Positions 21,116-29,533 are shown, counted from the stretch's first letter. The stretch: DNA of 64,000 nt from Chloroflexota bacterium (GCA_026710825.1 JAPOQH010000010.1:1-64000); one strand, 5' to 3'. Notes: a model not told the origin generated them from the sequence alone. Program-made: numbers and translations.

Positions 21116-22363
21116 ATGGCCGCCGAAACCCAAACCCCCACCGCTAACGTGTTGCCGCCGCCTCGAACGGAGGTCGGTGTCATCGGTTGGATGCACGCCA
21201 ACCTGTTCAGCAGCCGTCTGAACTCCGCGCTGACGGTAGTTTCAGGCGCGCTGCTGCTGCTCATCCTCTGGTACGGATCGCGCTGGATTTTCGGCACAGC
21301 CGACTGGACTGTGGTCAAGACCGTCGGCGGCCTGTTCCTCATCGGCAGCTACAACACCGAGCTGGCCTGCCCGGGGCAGAACTGTTTCTGGCGCCCCCAG
21401 GGATCCCTCCTCATGGTGACGGCCCTCCTGGGAATGATCTGGGGCATCATGGGAGGCGGCGTCGCCAGGCGCATTGCGATACTCACCGCCGTGGTCGCCG
21501 CACTGTTCGCCTTCCTGCCCTACAGCCTGGAGCGCATGGGGTGGGACGTCCGGATTCTGCTCCTCGCCAACGTGCCGGCCACCGCGATCGGATGGGCGCT
21601 GGCCAGGTACACGCCGTTGGGCCAGGCCAAGTGGGCCGTGGTCTGGGGCGTGGCGGCCTTCCTGATCACGCTGGTCCTGCTTCGCGGTGTCCCCAATGTC
21701 CCGGGGCTGCAACCGGTGTCCGTGGTGTACTGGGGCGGTCTGACGCTGAACCTGCTCCTGGCCGTGGGCGGAATCAGCCTGAGCCTGCCCATCGGCATCG
21801 CCCTGGCCCTGGGTCGGCGAAGCAACCTGCCAGTGGTGAAGCTGCTGTGCGTCGCCTTCATCGAGATATTCCGCGGGGTCCCTCTGATCACGCTGTTGTT
21901 CATGTCCCAAACCCTGGTGCCGCTGGCATTTCCCGAGGACTTCCCCCAGAATTCGCTGTTTCGCGCCGCCGTGGTGATCACCATGTTCAGCTCGGCATAC
22001 ATGGCGGAAAACATACGCGGGGGCCTGCAGGCGCTGCACCCCGGCCAGGCGGAAGCCGCCCGCGCCCTGGGTTTGCCCGGCTGGCAGACCACTATGCTCA
22101 TATCGCTGCCGCAGGCCATACGGAACGTGATTCCCGCCATCGTCGGTCAGTTCATCGCTCTGTTCAAGGACACCAGCCTGGTGTACATCATCGGGATGGT
22201 GGACATCGTTGAGATGGGTCGCGTGTTCATCAGCCGGCCGGAGTACCTGGGCAGCGCCCGGGAAATGTTCGTGTTCCTGGCCATCGTATTCTGGGTGTTC
22301 ACCTACGGGATGTCCTACATCAGTCGGCGCATTGAAAACCACCTGGGCGTGGGACAGCGATAG
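21116..22363 (+). CDS. amino-acid ABC transporter permease 2 (AapM-like)
   Basis: This 415-residue permease is the second membrane subunit. It has about eight hydrophobic segments, the transport-domain motif EIFRGVPLITLLFMS and the EAA loop (PGQAEAARALGLPGW). AapM-type permeases are longer than HisM types because of extra N-terminal spans, as seen here. The ATG lies 3 bp after the preceding stop, indicating translational coupling. Confidence 0.9.
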   Translation: MAAETQTPTANVLPPPRTEVGVIGWMHANLFSSRLNSALTVVSGALLLLILWYGSRWIFGTADWTVVKTVGGLFLIGSYNTELACPGQNCFWRPQGSLLMVTALLGMIWGIMGGGVARRIAILTAVVAALFAFLPYSLERMGWDVRILLLANVPATAIGWALARYTPLGQAKWAVVWGVAAFLITLVLLRGVPNVPGLQPVSVVYWGGLTLNLLLAVGGISLSLPIGIALALGRRSNLPVVKLLCVAFIEIFRGVPLITLLFMSQTLVPLAFPEDFPQNSLFRAAVVITMFSSAYMAENIRGGLQALHPGQAEAARALGLPGWQTTMLISLPQAIRNVIPAIVGQFIALFKDTSLVYIIGMVDIVEMGRVFISRPEYLGSAREMFVFLAIVFWVFTYGMSYISRRIENHLGVGQR

Positions 22364-22366
22364 GCT

Positions 22367-22396
22367 TTCACCTTCCCCGCAGCACTTTGCTAGAAT
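22367..22396 (+). promoter_or_regulatory. possible promoter before the ATPase gene
   Basis: TTCACC (22367) and TAGAAT (22391) are separated by 18 bp, and the ATPase gene starts at 22454. The -10 matches five of six consensus bases; the -35 is weak. The 90-bp gap between permease and ATPase leaves room for it. Confidence 0.35.
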
Positions 22397-22453
22397 GCGT
22401 CCAACGGCGATGCAGCCACGGCGGGCCGGAACAACCGCAAGGGAGCGCCCCAC

Positions 22454-23212
22454 ATGACCACCAACGGACACACAGTACTCGATGAAGAGATCATTACCTG
22501 CCGCGACGTTCACAAGTGGTTCGGCAACTTTCACGCCCTGCGCGGCATCACCACTTCGGTGAAAAAGGGTGAGGTGGTCGTGATTATCGGCCCCTCAGGG
22601 TCCGGCAAGTCCACGTTCATCCGCACCCTCAACCGCCTGGAGCAGCACCAGCGCGGCGACATCATCGTGGACGGCATCGAACTGAGCAACGACGTGCGCA
22701 ACATCGACGCGATACGCCGCGACGTGGGCATGGTATTCCAGTCCTTCAACCTGTTTCCGCATCTGACGGTGATGGACAACATCACGCTGGCGCCAACCAA
22801 GGTGCGCAAGCTGCCGGCCAAAGAGGCTGACGACATCGCGATGGAGTTGCTGGAACGGGTGGGCATCCCCGAGCAGGCCGACAAGTATCCCGCGCAGCTA
22901 TCCGGCGGGCAGCAGCAGCGCGTTGCCATCGCACGCGCCCTGGCGATGCAACCCAACATCATGCTATTCGACGAGCCGACCTCGGCGCTGGACCCTGAGA
23001 TGATCAAGGAAGTGCTGGAGGTGATGCGGGAACTCGCCGCATCGAATATGACCATCCTTGCGGTGACCCACGAGCTTGGCTTCGCCCGCGAGGTCGCCGA
23101 CCGCATCGTCATGTTCGACGAGGGCATAATCGTGGAGGATCAGGCGCCCGACGAATTCTTCAACAACCCGCGGCACGAACGGGTCAAGCACTTCCTGTCC
23201 CAGATCCTCTAG
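22454..23212 (+). CDS. amino-acid ABC transporter ATP-binding protein (AapP/GlnQ-like)
   Basis: This 252-residue ATPase has Walker A GPSGSGKST (about 50-58), a Q-loop in MVFQSFNLFPHLT, signature LSGGQQQR, Walker B with DEPTSALDPE and the switch His in VTHELGFA. It energises the two permeases upstream. Length and motif order are those of polar amino-acid transporter ATPases. It completes the five-gene transporter set. Confidence 0.95.
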   Translation: MTTNGHTVLDEEIITCRDVHKWFGNFHALRGITTSVKKGEVVVIIGPSGSGKSTFIRTLNRLEQHQRGDIIVDGIELSNDVRNIDAIRRDVGMVFQSFNLFPHLTVMDNITLAPTKVRKLPAKEADDIAMELLERVGIPEQADKYPAQLSGGQQQRVAIARALAMQPNIMLFDEPTSALDPEMIKEVLEVMRELAASNMTILAVTHELGFAREVADRIVMFDEGIIVEDQAPDEFFNNPRHERVKHFLSQIL

Positions 23213-23266
23213 CCTACCCAAGACGCCAACGTACTGCTCCCATAACGTCCCGCCAACCAGAGCGCC

Positions 23267-23461
23267 ATGTCGCTACTTCTGAAATTCCGTCGCTGGATTT
23301 GGGCCGGCGGCGCGCCCGAGACCCAAATGGCCCGCGAACGCCGGCTGCCATTCTGGGAGCATCCCTGGTTCAATCGCCTGTACCGCATATTCATGCTCAC
23401 GGCATGGACGGCGATCATCCTGTTCTTCCTGCTCTGGAATTTCGTTTGGGCGACGGGGTAG
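23267..23461 (+). CDS. small single-span membrane protein
   Basis: This 64-residue protein has a basic N-terminal half (RKF/RRW motifs) and one hydrophobic helix near the C-terminus (IFMLTAWTAIILFFLLWNFVWA). It follows the ATPase gene by 54 bp on the same strand, so it may belong to the transporter operon. No family is recognised. The ATG lacks a strong ribosome site. Confidence 0.5.
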   Translation: MSLLLKFRRWIWAGGAPETQMARERRLPFWEHPWFNRLYRIFMLTAWTAIILFFLLWNFVWATG

Positions 23462-23571
23462 GAGCGGTCATTTGGGCTAGGGGCCGCGGACGGGATTGAG
23501 GTGCTGCCAGCGGTCGTCGGTCCAGGGGTTGTCATCCGTCAGCGTTCGGTTCCAGGTGGTTTTCTTACATC

Positions 23572-23595
23572 GATGGACAGGCTAGACAGGATGTT
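23572..23595 (-). repeat. dispersed AATCAAAATCCTG-type repeat, reverse copy
   Basis: Read on the minus strand, AACATCCTGTCTAGCC followed by TGTCCATC resembles the repeat at 1126 and 2725, in the opposite orientation. It lies between the transporter operon and the frameshifted small gene. Confidence 0.5.
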
Positions 23596-23641
23596 GTGTC
23601 GGAGATTCCTGGTTGCCCACCTCCGCTGGAACGACGAATGG

Positions 23642-23865
23642 CTAAAGGTCGGCCGGGTCCAACGGGGTGGTGGCTCCGGTTCGGTGGTTGGCCAAGGTTT
23701 CGTTGGCGAGGCGGCTCAGCAACTCATCCGATTCCGGCCGGTCGAATAGTTGGTCCCACTGTTGGCCAGCCTCAAGCTCGGCCAGCAGGAATCTGGCGAA
23801 CCGGTCCTGTTCCTCGGGGGCAGGTCGGCGGCTCGATTGAAGGCGTCTTGGAGCAGTTGGTTCAT
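23642..23865 (-). pseudogene. frameshifted small antitoxin-like gene
   Basis: ATG 23865 has GGGAGGA six bases upstream and opens a frame MNQLLQDAFNRAADLPP. With one extra base in the G-run 23816-23820, the frame would continue EEQDRFARFLLAELEAG, QQWDQLFDRPESDELLSRL and ANETLANHRTGATTPLDPADL to TAG at 23642. That 74-residue reading matches a common small-protein pattern (LPPEEQD...LLAELE...W...F...LLSRLA) in which members often accompany toxins. Without the base it stops early. It is either a real single-base deletion or an assembly error in a homopolymer. No partner toxin is seen next to it. Confidence 0.65.
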
Positions 23866-23922
23866 AGCTGTCCTCCCGGTTTTTGTCCAGTCGCGACGTC
23901 TATGCCGTAGTCTCTGGGCGGG

Positions 23923-24819
23923 CTATGACTTTTGCTCCCATGTGTACTCTCCCGACTCGCCGCGGGCAAGCACGTAGTCGCCGTCTCTCGGGTCGAGCCG
24001 TTTTGGTACGCAGTCTTCACGGCTGAACACCCACCGCCTTCCGTCCAGGTGCATAGCTGGGTGGATGGCTCCGTTTGTGTATTTGATCCCATTGCCGGCT
24101 GGTGGCAACCATATCATCGTGTTGCCGGCGAACGGGTGTAAGTGAGATGCAGCAATTTTCAGGAAATTATCCGCGTCCCCTTCCTCACGGTCATGCTGAC
24201 GTTCGCAGGTTAGCGCATCTTCTGGTGGGTCTATGCATTGGACTTCTATAGAGCCTCCCCCAGCGTCTGTCAGGACTACCACCCGGCCATGTCCTTTTGG
24301 GCGCAAATAATCGGCTGCAACAATCGCTGCCTGTTGTGCAGATACTATACGCGGAAGATATATGTCCATGAGTTTGGCAGGCAATTCTGATGCCTGCTTC
24401 AGACTCAGACCGCTGTTCTCGATAATCTGTGCAACTGCACCCCTTTGCACTTCGTTAAGGTTGGATCTCGATAAAATTTCGTTCACTGCTTCTTGTTGAG
24501 AGGAGTTCAATCCACTTGACTCAGCAATCTGTGCTACTTCTTCCGCTTGCGTCGCGTTGAGGCCAGAGCTATACACAGTATCGTTCACTTCCGACTTTTG
24601 CCTTTCGTTCAACCCTCGCCCATGGTAGTCCCAAGCTACCCGGCCCGCGACCATAACCGCTCCCAATGTCGCCAGCGTCAGAGCGATGTTTGGCAACAAC
24701 TGCCACACCAACCACGAGCCAGCGAACCAGTTTCCCACGGCTGCGATGAACGCCAAAATTTCACATATGACTCCCGCCACCATCCATTTCGACCGAAAGA
24801 TCATCGTTATGTTCGTCAT
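23923..24819 (-). CDS. membrane protein with 17-residue GLN/Q repeats
   Basis: This 298-residue protein is not recognised as a known family. Two adjacent membrane spans lie near the N-terminus (MVAGVICEILAFIAAVGNWFAG and LLPNIALTLATLGAVMVAG). Five consecutive 17-residue units follow, with pattern GLNxxQxxEVxxIxxSS (GLNERQKSEV, GLNATQAEEV, GLNSSQQEAV, NLNEVQRGAV, GLSLKQASEL), probably a helical solenoid or coiled assembly. A C-terminal globular domain (about 150-298) is rich in beta-like segments. ATG 24819 has GGAG nine bases upstream; ATG 24834 is possible. Its lower GC content suggests it is acquired. Confidence 0.72.
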   Translation of the reverse strand: MTNITMIFRSKWMVAGVICEILAFIAAVGNWFAGSWLVWQLLPNIALTLATLGAVMVAGRVAWDYHGRGLNERQKSEVNDTVYSSGLNATQAEEVAQIAESSGLNSSQQEAVNEILSRSNLNEVQRGAVAQIIENSGLSLKQASELPAKLMDIYLPRIVSAQQAAIVAADYLRPKGHGRVVVLTDAGGGSIEVQCIDPPEDALTCERQHDREEGDADNFLKIAASHLHPFAGNTMIWLPPAGNGIKYTNGAIHPAMHLDGRRWVFSREDCVPKRLDPRDGDYVLARGESGEYTWEQKS

Positions 24820-24834
24820 ACGAGAGGGCTCCAT

Positions 24835-25168
24835 TATTCGCTTTGCCGTGCTTATCTATTCTAATCGCCTGCCATCGTTGGGCTGCTAGGAACGCTTGCG
24901 CGGGGTTGCTCAGCAGGCGGCGGGCGACGTGGGATTGGGCGTTGTCACCGGCGATAGAAAGTTCGGCGTCGGTGGTCGTACCGCCATTGTATCAACGCCA
25001 ATCCACCATTGAAGTACATTTGATCGTTTGGCTGATTTGCCCTTGCTTGCGCCTACGGGTAAAATCCCACCGTCCACCCGACCTACCATTCGCCATGCGC
25101 CGCTGATGGTGCGGAATGTCCGCCCCTGGCGGGAGCCTGTCGAACCACACACCTCAAGGAGAGCAACC
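24835..25168. other. gene-poor gap with a possible coding remnant
   Basis: The gap holds no convincing intact gene. On the minus strand an open frame without a start codon reads TTTDAELSIAGDNAQSHVA and RRLLSNPAQAFLAAQRWQAI across about 24860-24985, which looks protein-like and may be the end of a decayed gene. The right part carries the promoter candidate and leader of the LLM oxidoreductase. Confidence 0.35.
25037..25065 (+). promoter_or_regulatory. candidate sigma-70 promoter for the LLM oxidoreductase
   Basis: TTGCCC (25037) and TAAAAT (25060) are spaced by 17 bp. Transcription would start about 95 bp before the gene at 25169. The same -10-like TAAAATCCC occurs before the GMC gene at 7509, though without a well-spaced -35 there. 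Confidence 0.5.
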
Positions 25169-26077
25169 ATGCCCAACCAATCCATGCAGATCGGCGTGGT
25201 TTTCCCCCAGACCGAGATCGGTTCCGACCCCATCGCCGTCCGCGATTACGTGCAGGCCGCCGAGGAGTTGGGCTTTGCGCACATCATCGCGTACGACCAC
25301 GTCCTGGGCGCCGATACGGATTACCACCAGCCGTGGACAGGCAGCTATACCAAGGAGAGCATGTTCCACGAGATCTTCGTGGCGTTCGGCTACATGGCCG
25401 CGCTGACCACCAAGGTGGAACTGGTCTCGGCCATCGTGATCCTGGGACAGCGGCAGACCGCGCTGGTCGCCAAGCAGGCCGCCGAGGTGGACGTGCTCAG
25501 CAACGGCCGGCTCCGCCTGGGCGTCGGCATCGGCTGGAACCCGGTGGAGTACGAGGCGCTGGGCGAGGACTTCACGACGAGAGGCCGCCGCGCCGAGGAG
25601 CAGATGGAACTGCTGCGTCGCCTCTGGACTGAGGAGGTTGTGGACTTCCACGGCCGCTACCACAACATCACCAACGCCGGCATCAACCCGCTCCCCGTGC
25701 AGCGCCCCATACCCCTGTGGATGGGCGCCGGCAGCCGAGCGCGAGGACCGATTCCGACCGACCGGGTGCTGAGTCGCGTGGGGCGCGTCGCCGACGGCTG
25801 GTTCCCCCAATTCCAGGCCGACAATCCCGAGGCCGCGACCGCCATCGCCAAGGTGCGGCAAGCCGCCGAATCCGTTGGGCGCGACCCCGACGCCATCGGG
25901 ATGGAGCCGCGCGTCAACTACACCGACGGGGATCCCGAGTTCTGGCAGGCTCAGGGCGAAGCCTGGCGCGGCATGGGCGCAACCCACTTCTCCATCAACA
26001 CGATGTCGGCGGGCCTGGACACGCCCGATGCGCACATCAACGCGATACGGGAATTCCGGGAAGTCATCACCGGATAG
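25169..26077 (+). CDS. LLM-class flavin/F420-dependent oxidoreductase
   Basis: This 302-residue luciferase-like TIM-barrel enzyme has GVVFPQTEIG at the N-terminus, EELGFAHIIAYDHV (about 25-38), and the cofactor-region motif NGRLRLGVGIGWNPVEYEALGEDFTTRG, typical of F420-dependent members. It ends with a TIGR03619-like arrangement. F420 rather than FMN is likely from these motifs but not proven. AAGGAGAG precedes ATG 25169; the longer frame from 25028 is leader. An SDR follows 48 bp downstream on the same strand. Confidence 0.88.
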   Translation: MPNQSMQIGVVFPQTEIGSDPIAVRDYVQAAEELGFAHIIAYDHVLGADTDYHQPWTGSYTKESMFHEIFVAFGYMAALTTKVELVSAIVILGQRQTALVAKQAAEVDVLSNGRLRLGVGIGWNPVEYEALGEDFTTRGRRAEEQMELLRRLWTEEVVDFHGRYHNITNAGINPLPVQRPIPLWMGAGSRARGPIPTDRVLSRVGRVADGWFPQFQADNPEAATAIAKVRQAAESVGRDPDAIGMEPRVNYTDGDPEFWQAQGEAWRGMGATHFSINTMSAGLDTPDAHINAIREFREVITG

Positions 26078-26125
26078 GCTACTTTCCTGGCACGCAGGAC
26101 AGCGAATCGTACAGGAGGCGAGACC

Positions 26126-26890
26126 ATGGGCAGGCTGGACGGCAAGGTTGCATTGATCAGCGGCGGAGCGCGGGGTCAGGGCGCGGTTGAGGCCCGCATG
26201 TTCGCGGCGGAGGGGGCGTGCGTCGTGTTCGGCGACATCCTTGACGACGAAGGGCGCCGGGTGGAAGCCGAGATTCGGGAACTGGGCGGTCAGGCCACCT
26301 ACATCCACCTGGACGTGACCAGCGAGGACGACTGGGCGAAAGCCGTCGACGCGGCCGTCTCGGAGTACGGCAAGCTCAACGTGCTGGTCAACAATGCCGG
26401 CATCGTCCTCGGGCGCAGCATCGAGGAGATGACCGTTGAGGAATGGGACCGCCTCTTCGACGTGAACGCCAAGGGAGTGTTCCTGGGAACCCGGGCTTCC
26501 CTGCCCGCGCTGCGAGAGGCCGGCGGCGGCAGCATCGTCAACATCTCCTCCACCGCGGGATTGGTCGGCAACGACTACAACCTGGCGGGCTACAGCAGCA
26601 CCAAGGGCGCGGTGCGCCTGTTCACCAAGTCCACCGCCATCCAGCACGCCAGCGAGGGCATCCGGTGCAACTCGGTGCATCCCGGCCCGATCGACACGCC
26701 CATGCTGCAGGAATCACGGCGTGGCCGGGGCAGCGGCCTCAGCGACGAGGAGCAGCGCCAACGCGTGCCCCTGGGGCGCATCGGGAAACCCGAGGATATC
26801 GCCTACGCCGTCGTGTATCTGGCATCCGACGAGGCATCGTTCGTGACCGGCAGCGAGGTCGTCGTTGACGGAGGCCGCACCGCGATGTAA
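26126..26890 (+). CDS. SDR-family NAD(P)-dependent oxidoreductase
   Basis: This 254-residue classical short-chain dehydrogenase has the cofactor motif GGARGQGAVEARMF (about 11-24), NNAGI near 88, the catalytic Ser in ISSTAGL and Y-S-S-T-K in LAGYSSTKGAVRL. The acidic FGDI after strand 2 suggests NAD. The C-terminal TGSEVVVDGGRTAM is typical. Substrate unknown; family members reduce steroids, sugars or hydroxy acids. GGAGGCGAG precedes the ATG. Confidence 0.92.
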   Translation: MGRLDGKVALISGGARGQGAVEARMFAAEGACVVFGDILDDEGRRVEAEIRELGGQATYIHLDVTSEDDWAKAVDAAVSEYGKLNVLVNNAGIVLGRSIEEMTVEEWDRLFDVNAKGVFLGTRASLPALREAGGGSIVNISSTAGLVGNDYNLAGYSSTKGAVRLFTKSTAIQHASEGIRCNSVHPGPIDTPMLQESRRGRGSGLSDEEQRQRVPLGRIGKPEDIAYAVVYLASDEASFVTGSEVVVDGGRTAM

Positions 26891-26892
26891 CG

Positions 26893-26918
26893 AGAAAGAG
26901 CACCCAAATCGGGTGCTC
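26893..26918 (-). terminator. terminator after tRNA-Pro
   Basis: On the minus strand, GAGCACCC-GATTT-GGGTGCTC is a perfect 8-bp stem followed by TTTCTC. It lies 29 bp after the tRNA 3' end and immediately after the converging SDR gene, so it may serve both directions. Confidence 0.75.
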
Positions 26919-26946
26919 CAATCTGATTGCTTTGCAGGTTTGATAA

Positions 26947-27023
26947 TGGTCGGGGCGGCCAGATTCGAACTGGCGACCCCCTGCACCCCATGCAGGTGCG
27001 CTACCGGGCTGCGCTACGCCCCG
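26947..27023 (-). tRNA. tRNA-Pro (anticodon GGG)
   Basis: This 77-base tRNA on the minus strand has acceptor arms CGGGGCG and CGCCCCG, with A-CCA encoded at the 3' end. The D arm reads GCGCAGCCCGGTAGCGC. The anticodon stem CCTGC/GCAGG encloses ATGGGGT, giving anticodon GGG. The T arm contains GTTCGAATC. It reads proline CCC codons. It has its own promoter and terminator, so it is a single-gene unit. Confidence 0.96.
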
Positions 27024-27036
27024 CCCCGACAAGTCC

Positions 27037-27065
27037 AGCATATCACGCGCAGGTACGGTTAGCAA
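27037..27065 (-). promoter_or_regulatory. promoter of tRNA-Pro
   Basis: On the minus strand TTGCTA and TATGCT are separated by exactly 17 bp, and the -10 ends 13 bp before the mature tRNA 5' end. This is the expected geometry for a stable-RNA promoter. The stretch ahead of the tRNA 5' end (TTGTCGGGG) is GC-rich. Confidence 0.75.
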
Positions 27066-27111
27066 AGCGCCGCACACCCCCGTGGCACATTATCCCTAGA
27101 TCAATGCGCAA

Positions 27112-27783
27112 ATGAAACAGGACTGCTACAGCATCCTGGGCGTACCACGCACCGCGAGCCCGGGTGAAATCCGCGCCGCCTACCGGCGCCTGGCCCGCCT
27201 TTACCATCCGGACCTGAACTCAGGCACGGAAGCCGAAGGCCGGATGCAGCAGATCAACGACGCCTATGCCACGCTGTCCGACCCCGATCGACGCCGGCAG
27301 TATGACCTGCACGGCACCATCAGCAATGCCACGCCGGCCAGCTCGCCGCGTACCTCCCGCACCGGTCCCAGGCGCGGCGCGGCGCGTCCCCGGGAACACG
27401 CCCCTCAGCGCGGCGAGGATCTGGAAGTGTGCGTTCTCATCACCCCCCGCGACGGGACCAGGGGGGCGCGCAAAACATTCGTCGTGGAGCGCATGGAGAC
27501 CTGTCCGCGCTGCCGTGGTACGGGTCTGGAGCCCGAGGAAATCGCCATCGCCGGCCGCTGCTGGCGTTGCGGAGGCGAACAACGACTGAGCCAGCTCCTG
27601 CCCCTGCACGCGACCATTCCGGCGGGAGTTGCGGACGGCAGCAGGCTGCGTCTGCGAGGACAGGGCGGCGCCGGTATTGATGGTGCAGAAAACGGCCACA
27701 TCTACGTGACCGCGCGATTCGCGCCAAATCGGGGACTTGGCTCCGTTATTTCGTTTATACTCCGCCACCTGTTTTACGGATAG
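27112..27783 (+). CDS. DnaJ-type cochaperone with reduced zinc region
   Basis: This 223-residue J-protein has an intact J domain (residues 1-65) with the HPD motif in YHPDLN, needed to stimulate DnaK ATPase. A Ser/Pro/Arg-rich linker follows. The zinc region has only two CxxC units (CPRCRGTG and CWRCGG) instead of the usual four, enough for one zinc. One C-terminal substrate-binding segment (IPAGVADGSRLRLRGQG) is present, but the second C-terminal domain and dimer tail are missing, so it is shorter than DnaJ (about 370). It is probably a specialised J-protein. No dnaK or grpE lies nearby. Confidence 0.85.
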   Translation: MKQDCYSILGVPRTASPGEIRAAYRRLARLYHPDLNSGTEAEGRMQQINDAYATLSDPDRRRQYDLHGTISNATPASSPRTSRTGPRRGAARPREHAPQRGEDLEVCVLITPRDGTRGARKTFVVERMETCPRCRGTGLEPEEIAIAGRCWRCGGEQRLSQLLPLHATIPAGVADGSRLRLRGQGGAGIDGAENGHIYVTARFAPNRGLGSVISFILRHLFYG

Positions 27784-27862
27784 GATTCCTACGTATCTTG
27801 GGTATCCGCTGGCTCCGGCCCGGCAGCCTGGCTGCGTGCGCCTCAATCTGCCCGCCAACTGC

Positions 27863-29533
27863 ATGACGACAAACTCTTCCGCATTCGCGCCACTGACCGA
27901 TTACCTGCGCCATTGGGTGGCCTCCGTGCCCGCGGCTGGGCTCGCAATCGGGCTAACCGACCGTGAGCGCACCCTCTATGCCACCGGCGCAGGATATGCA
28001 GATCTGGGGTCGCGCAGACCGGTTCTGGCAGATACCAGGTTCCAGATCGGAAGCATCGGCAAGTCGCTGACCGCGCTGGCAGTACTGCAGTTGGTTGAAT
28101 CAGGCCGGCTGGACCTCGATGCTCCCTTCAGCGCTCACCTACCCTGGTTTGCCATCCCCTCGCGGTTCGGTCCCATCACCCTGCGGCACGTGTTGAGCCA
28201 CACGGCGGGGCTGCCGTCCGGCTCAGATTTCACTCCCGCCGCCCGGTACGAGGGCTTCGCCCTGCGGGAAACTGAGGCCGCGTGGGAACCGGGTTCCCGC
28301 TACCATTACTCCAACACCGGGTACAAACTCCTGGGTTGGATGCTGGAGGACATCACCGGACTGGATTTCGGCGCCGTGATGCGCCAACGGGTGCTGGAAC
28401 CATTGAGCATGACCTCGACGTACCCGGTCATCACCCATGCAACCCACCGCAATTCGGCCACCGGTTATGTACCGCTCCACGACGACCGCCCGTACCGGAG
28501 CGGCGGTACTCTCATCCCCGCCACGTGGATCGAGTACGCGGTGGGCGACGGCAGCCCGGTATCCACCGCCGGCGACATGGCCCGCTACGCCCGGTTGTGG
28601 CTCAACGGCGGTCGCGGCGATGTTCGCCCCCTGCTGTCGCCCGCGACCTACGAGTTGATGACCACGCCGGCGATCTCCATGGCGCAGGGCGGCAATTTCC
28701 CGCCGGAGTACAACTATTGCATGGGAATCATTTCCCACCGAGCCGACGGGCATCACTTCATCGGGCACGGCGGGAGCACCGTCGGGTTCCGTTCCATCAT
28801 GTTGACGGACCAGACGGACGGCCTGGGCGTCGTCGTCATGTGCAACGGTTCGGACGTGAATACCTACCCGGTGGCGCGCTACGCTCTGCAGTTTGCTGCT
28901 GCCATCGCCGGCCATCTGCCGCCGCCCGAACCTCCACCACTGCCCGACCCTGCGCGGGTGGAAAATGCCGACCGGTACGCTGGGACCTACATTGGCGAAA
29001 GGACCGGACACTCGCTATCCATCGTTGCTGACGGAAACCGCCTGCTGGCGCGCCGGCAGGACGCAGCGGATGTTCCGTTGGAGCACGTGGCAGGAAACAC
29101 CTTCTGCGCTCTGCACGACGATTTAGACCCGTACCCGCTGCGCTTTCGCCGCCCCGAGGGCGCTGATGAGGACGCTCCCACAGTGGAAATCCACCACGGG
29201 CCCAACGTGTACCTCCGCCAGGGCAACGAACCGCTGGCCGATTCAATCGAGCATCCGGCGGAGTGGTCGGCTTTCCAGGGCCACTACCGGAGCCACTCTC
29301 CCTACTTTCCCGGCTTCCGCGTTATCCTGCGGCGGGGACAGTTGTATTTGGCCTGGCCCCACGGGGGCGAAGAGCCGCTGACGCCCCACCCGGCTGACGC
29401 CGGCCCGTCGCCGCGTTTTCTGGTCGGGCCTCCCGGAGAACCTACGGCCGAATGGATACGGTTCGACTCAGTGGTGGGCAGCCGAGCTCTGCGGGTATTC
29501 TGGGCCGGCGGCGGCAGTTTCTACCGGGTATAA
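27863..29533 (+). CDS. serine beta-lactamase-like hydrolase (class C/PBP4 family)
   Basis: This 556-residue hydrolase has the SxxK motif S64-I-G-K67, the YxN motif in YHYSNTGYK and a C-terminal HGG motif (IGHGGSTVGFRS). About 200 extra C-terminal residues form a lipocalin-like, DUF3471-type region (ADRYAGTYIGERTG). Such proteins are esterases, peptidases or D-aminoacylases more often than true beta-lactamases. No signal peptide is evident at ATG 27863, so it is probably cytosolic. The frame upstream of 27863 overlaps the preceding gene and was dropped. Confidence 0.86.
   Translation: MTTNSSAFAPLTDYLRHWVASVPAAGLAIGLTDRERTLYATGAGYADLGSRRPVLADTRFQIGSIGKSLTALAVLQLVESGRLDLDAPFSAHLPWFAIPSRFGPITLRHVLSHTAGLPSGSDFTPAARYEGFALRETEAAWEPGSRYHYSNTGYKLLGWMLEDITGLDFGAVMRQRVLEPLSMTSTYPVITHATHRNSATGYVPLHDDRPYRSGGTLIPATWIEYAVGDGSPVSTAGDMARYARLWLNGGRGDVRPLLSPATYELMTTPAISMAQGGNFPPEYNYCMGIISHRADGHHFIGHGGSTVGFRSIMLTDQTDGLGVVVMCNGSDVNTYPVARYALQFAAAIAGHLPPPEPPPLPDPARVENADRYAGTYIGERTGHSLSIVADGNRLLARRQDAADVPLEHVAGNTFCALHDDLDPYPLRFRRPEGADEDAPTVEIHHGPNVYLRQGNEPLADSIEHPAEWSAFQGHYRSHSPYFPGFRVILRRGQLYLAWPHGGEEPLTPHPADAGPSPRFLVGPPGEPTAEWIRFDSVVGSRALRVFWAGGGSFYRV

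Noticed and set aside
21242..22534. Minus-strand open frame of 430 codons opposite the AapM-like permease
   Set aside because: Its His/Gln/Gly-rich translation is a shadow of the permease gene; no start site or family motif supports it.
25154..26680. Minus-strand open frame of 508 codons
   Set aside because: Antisense to two well-supported genes (LLM oxidoreductase and SDR), with low-complexity Gly/Val/His translation.
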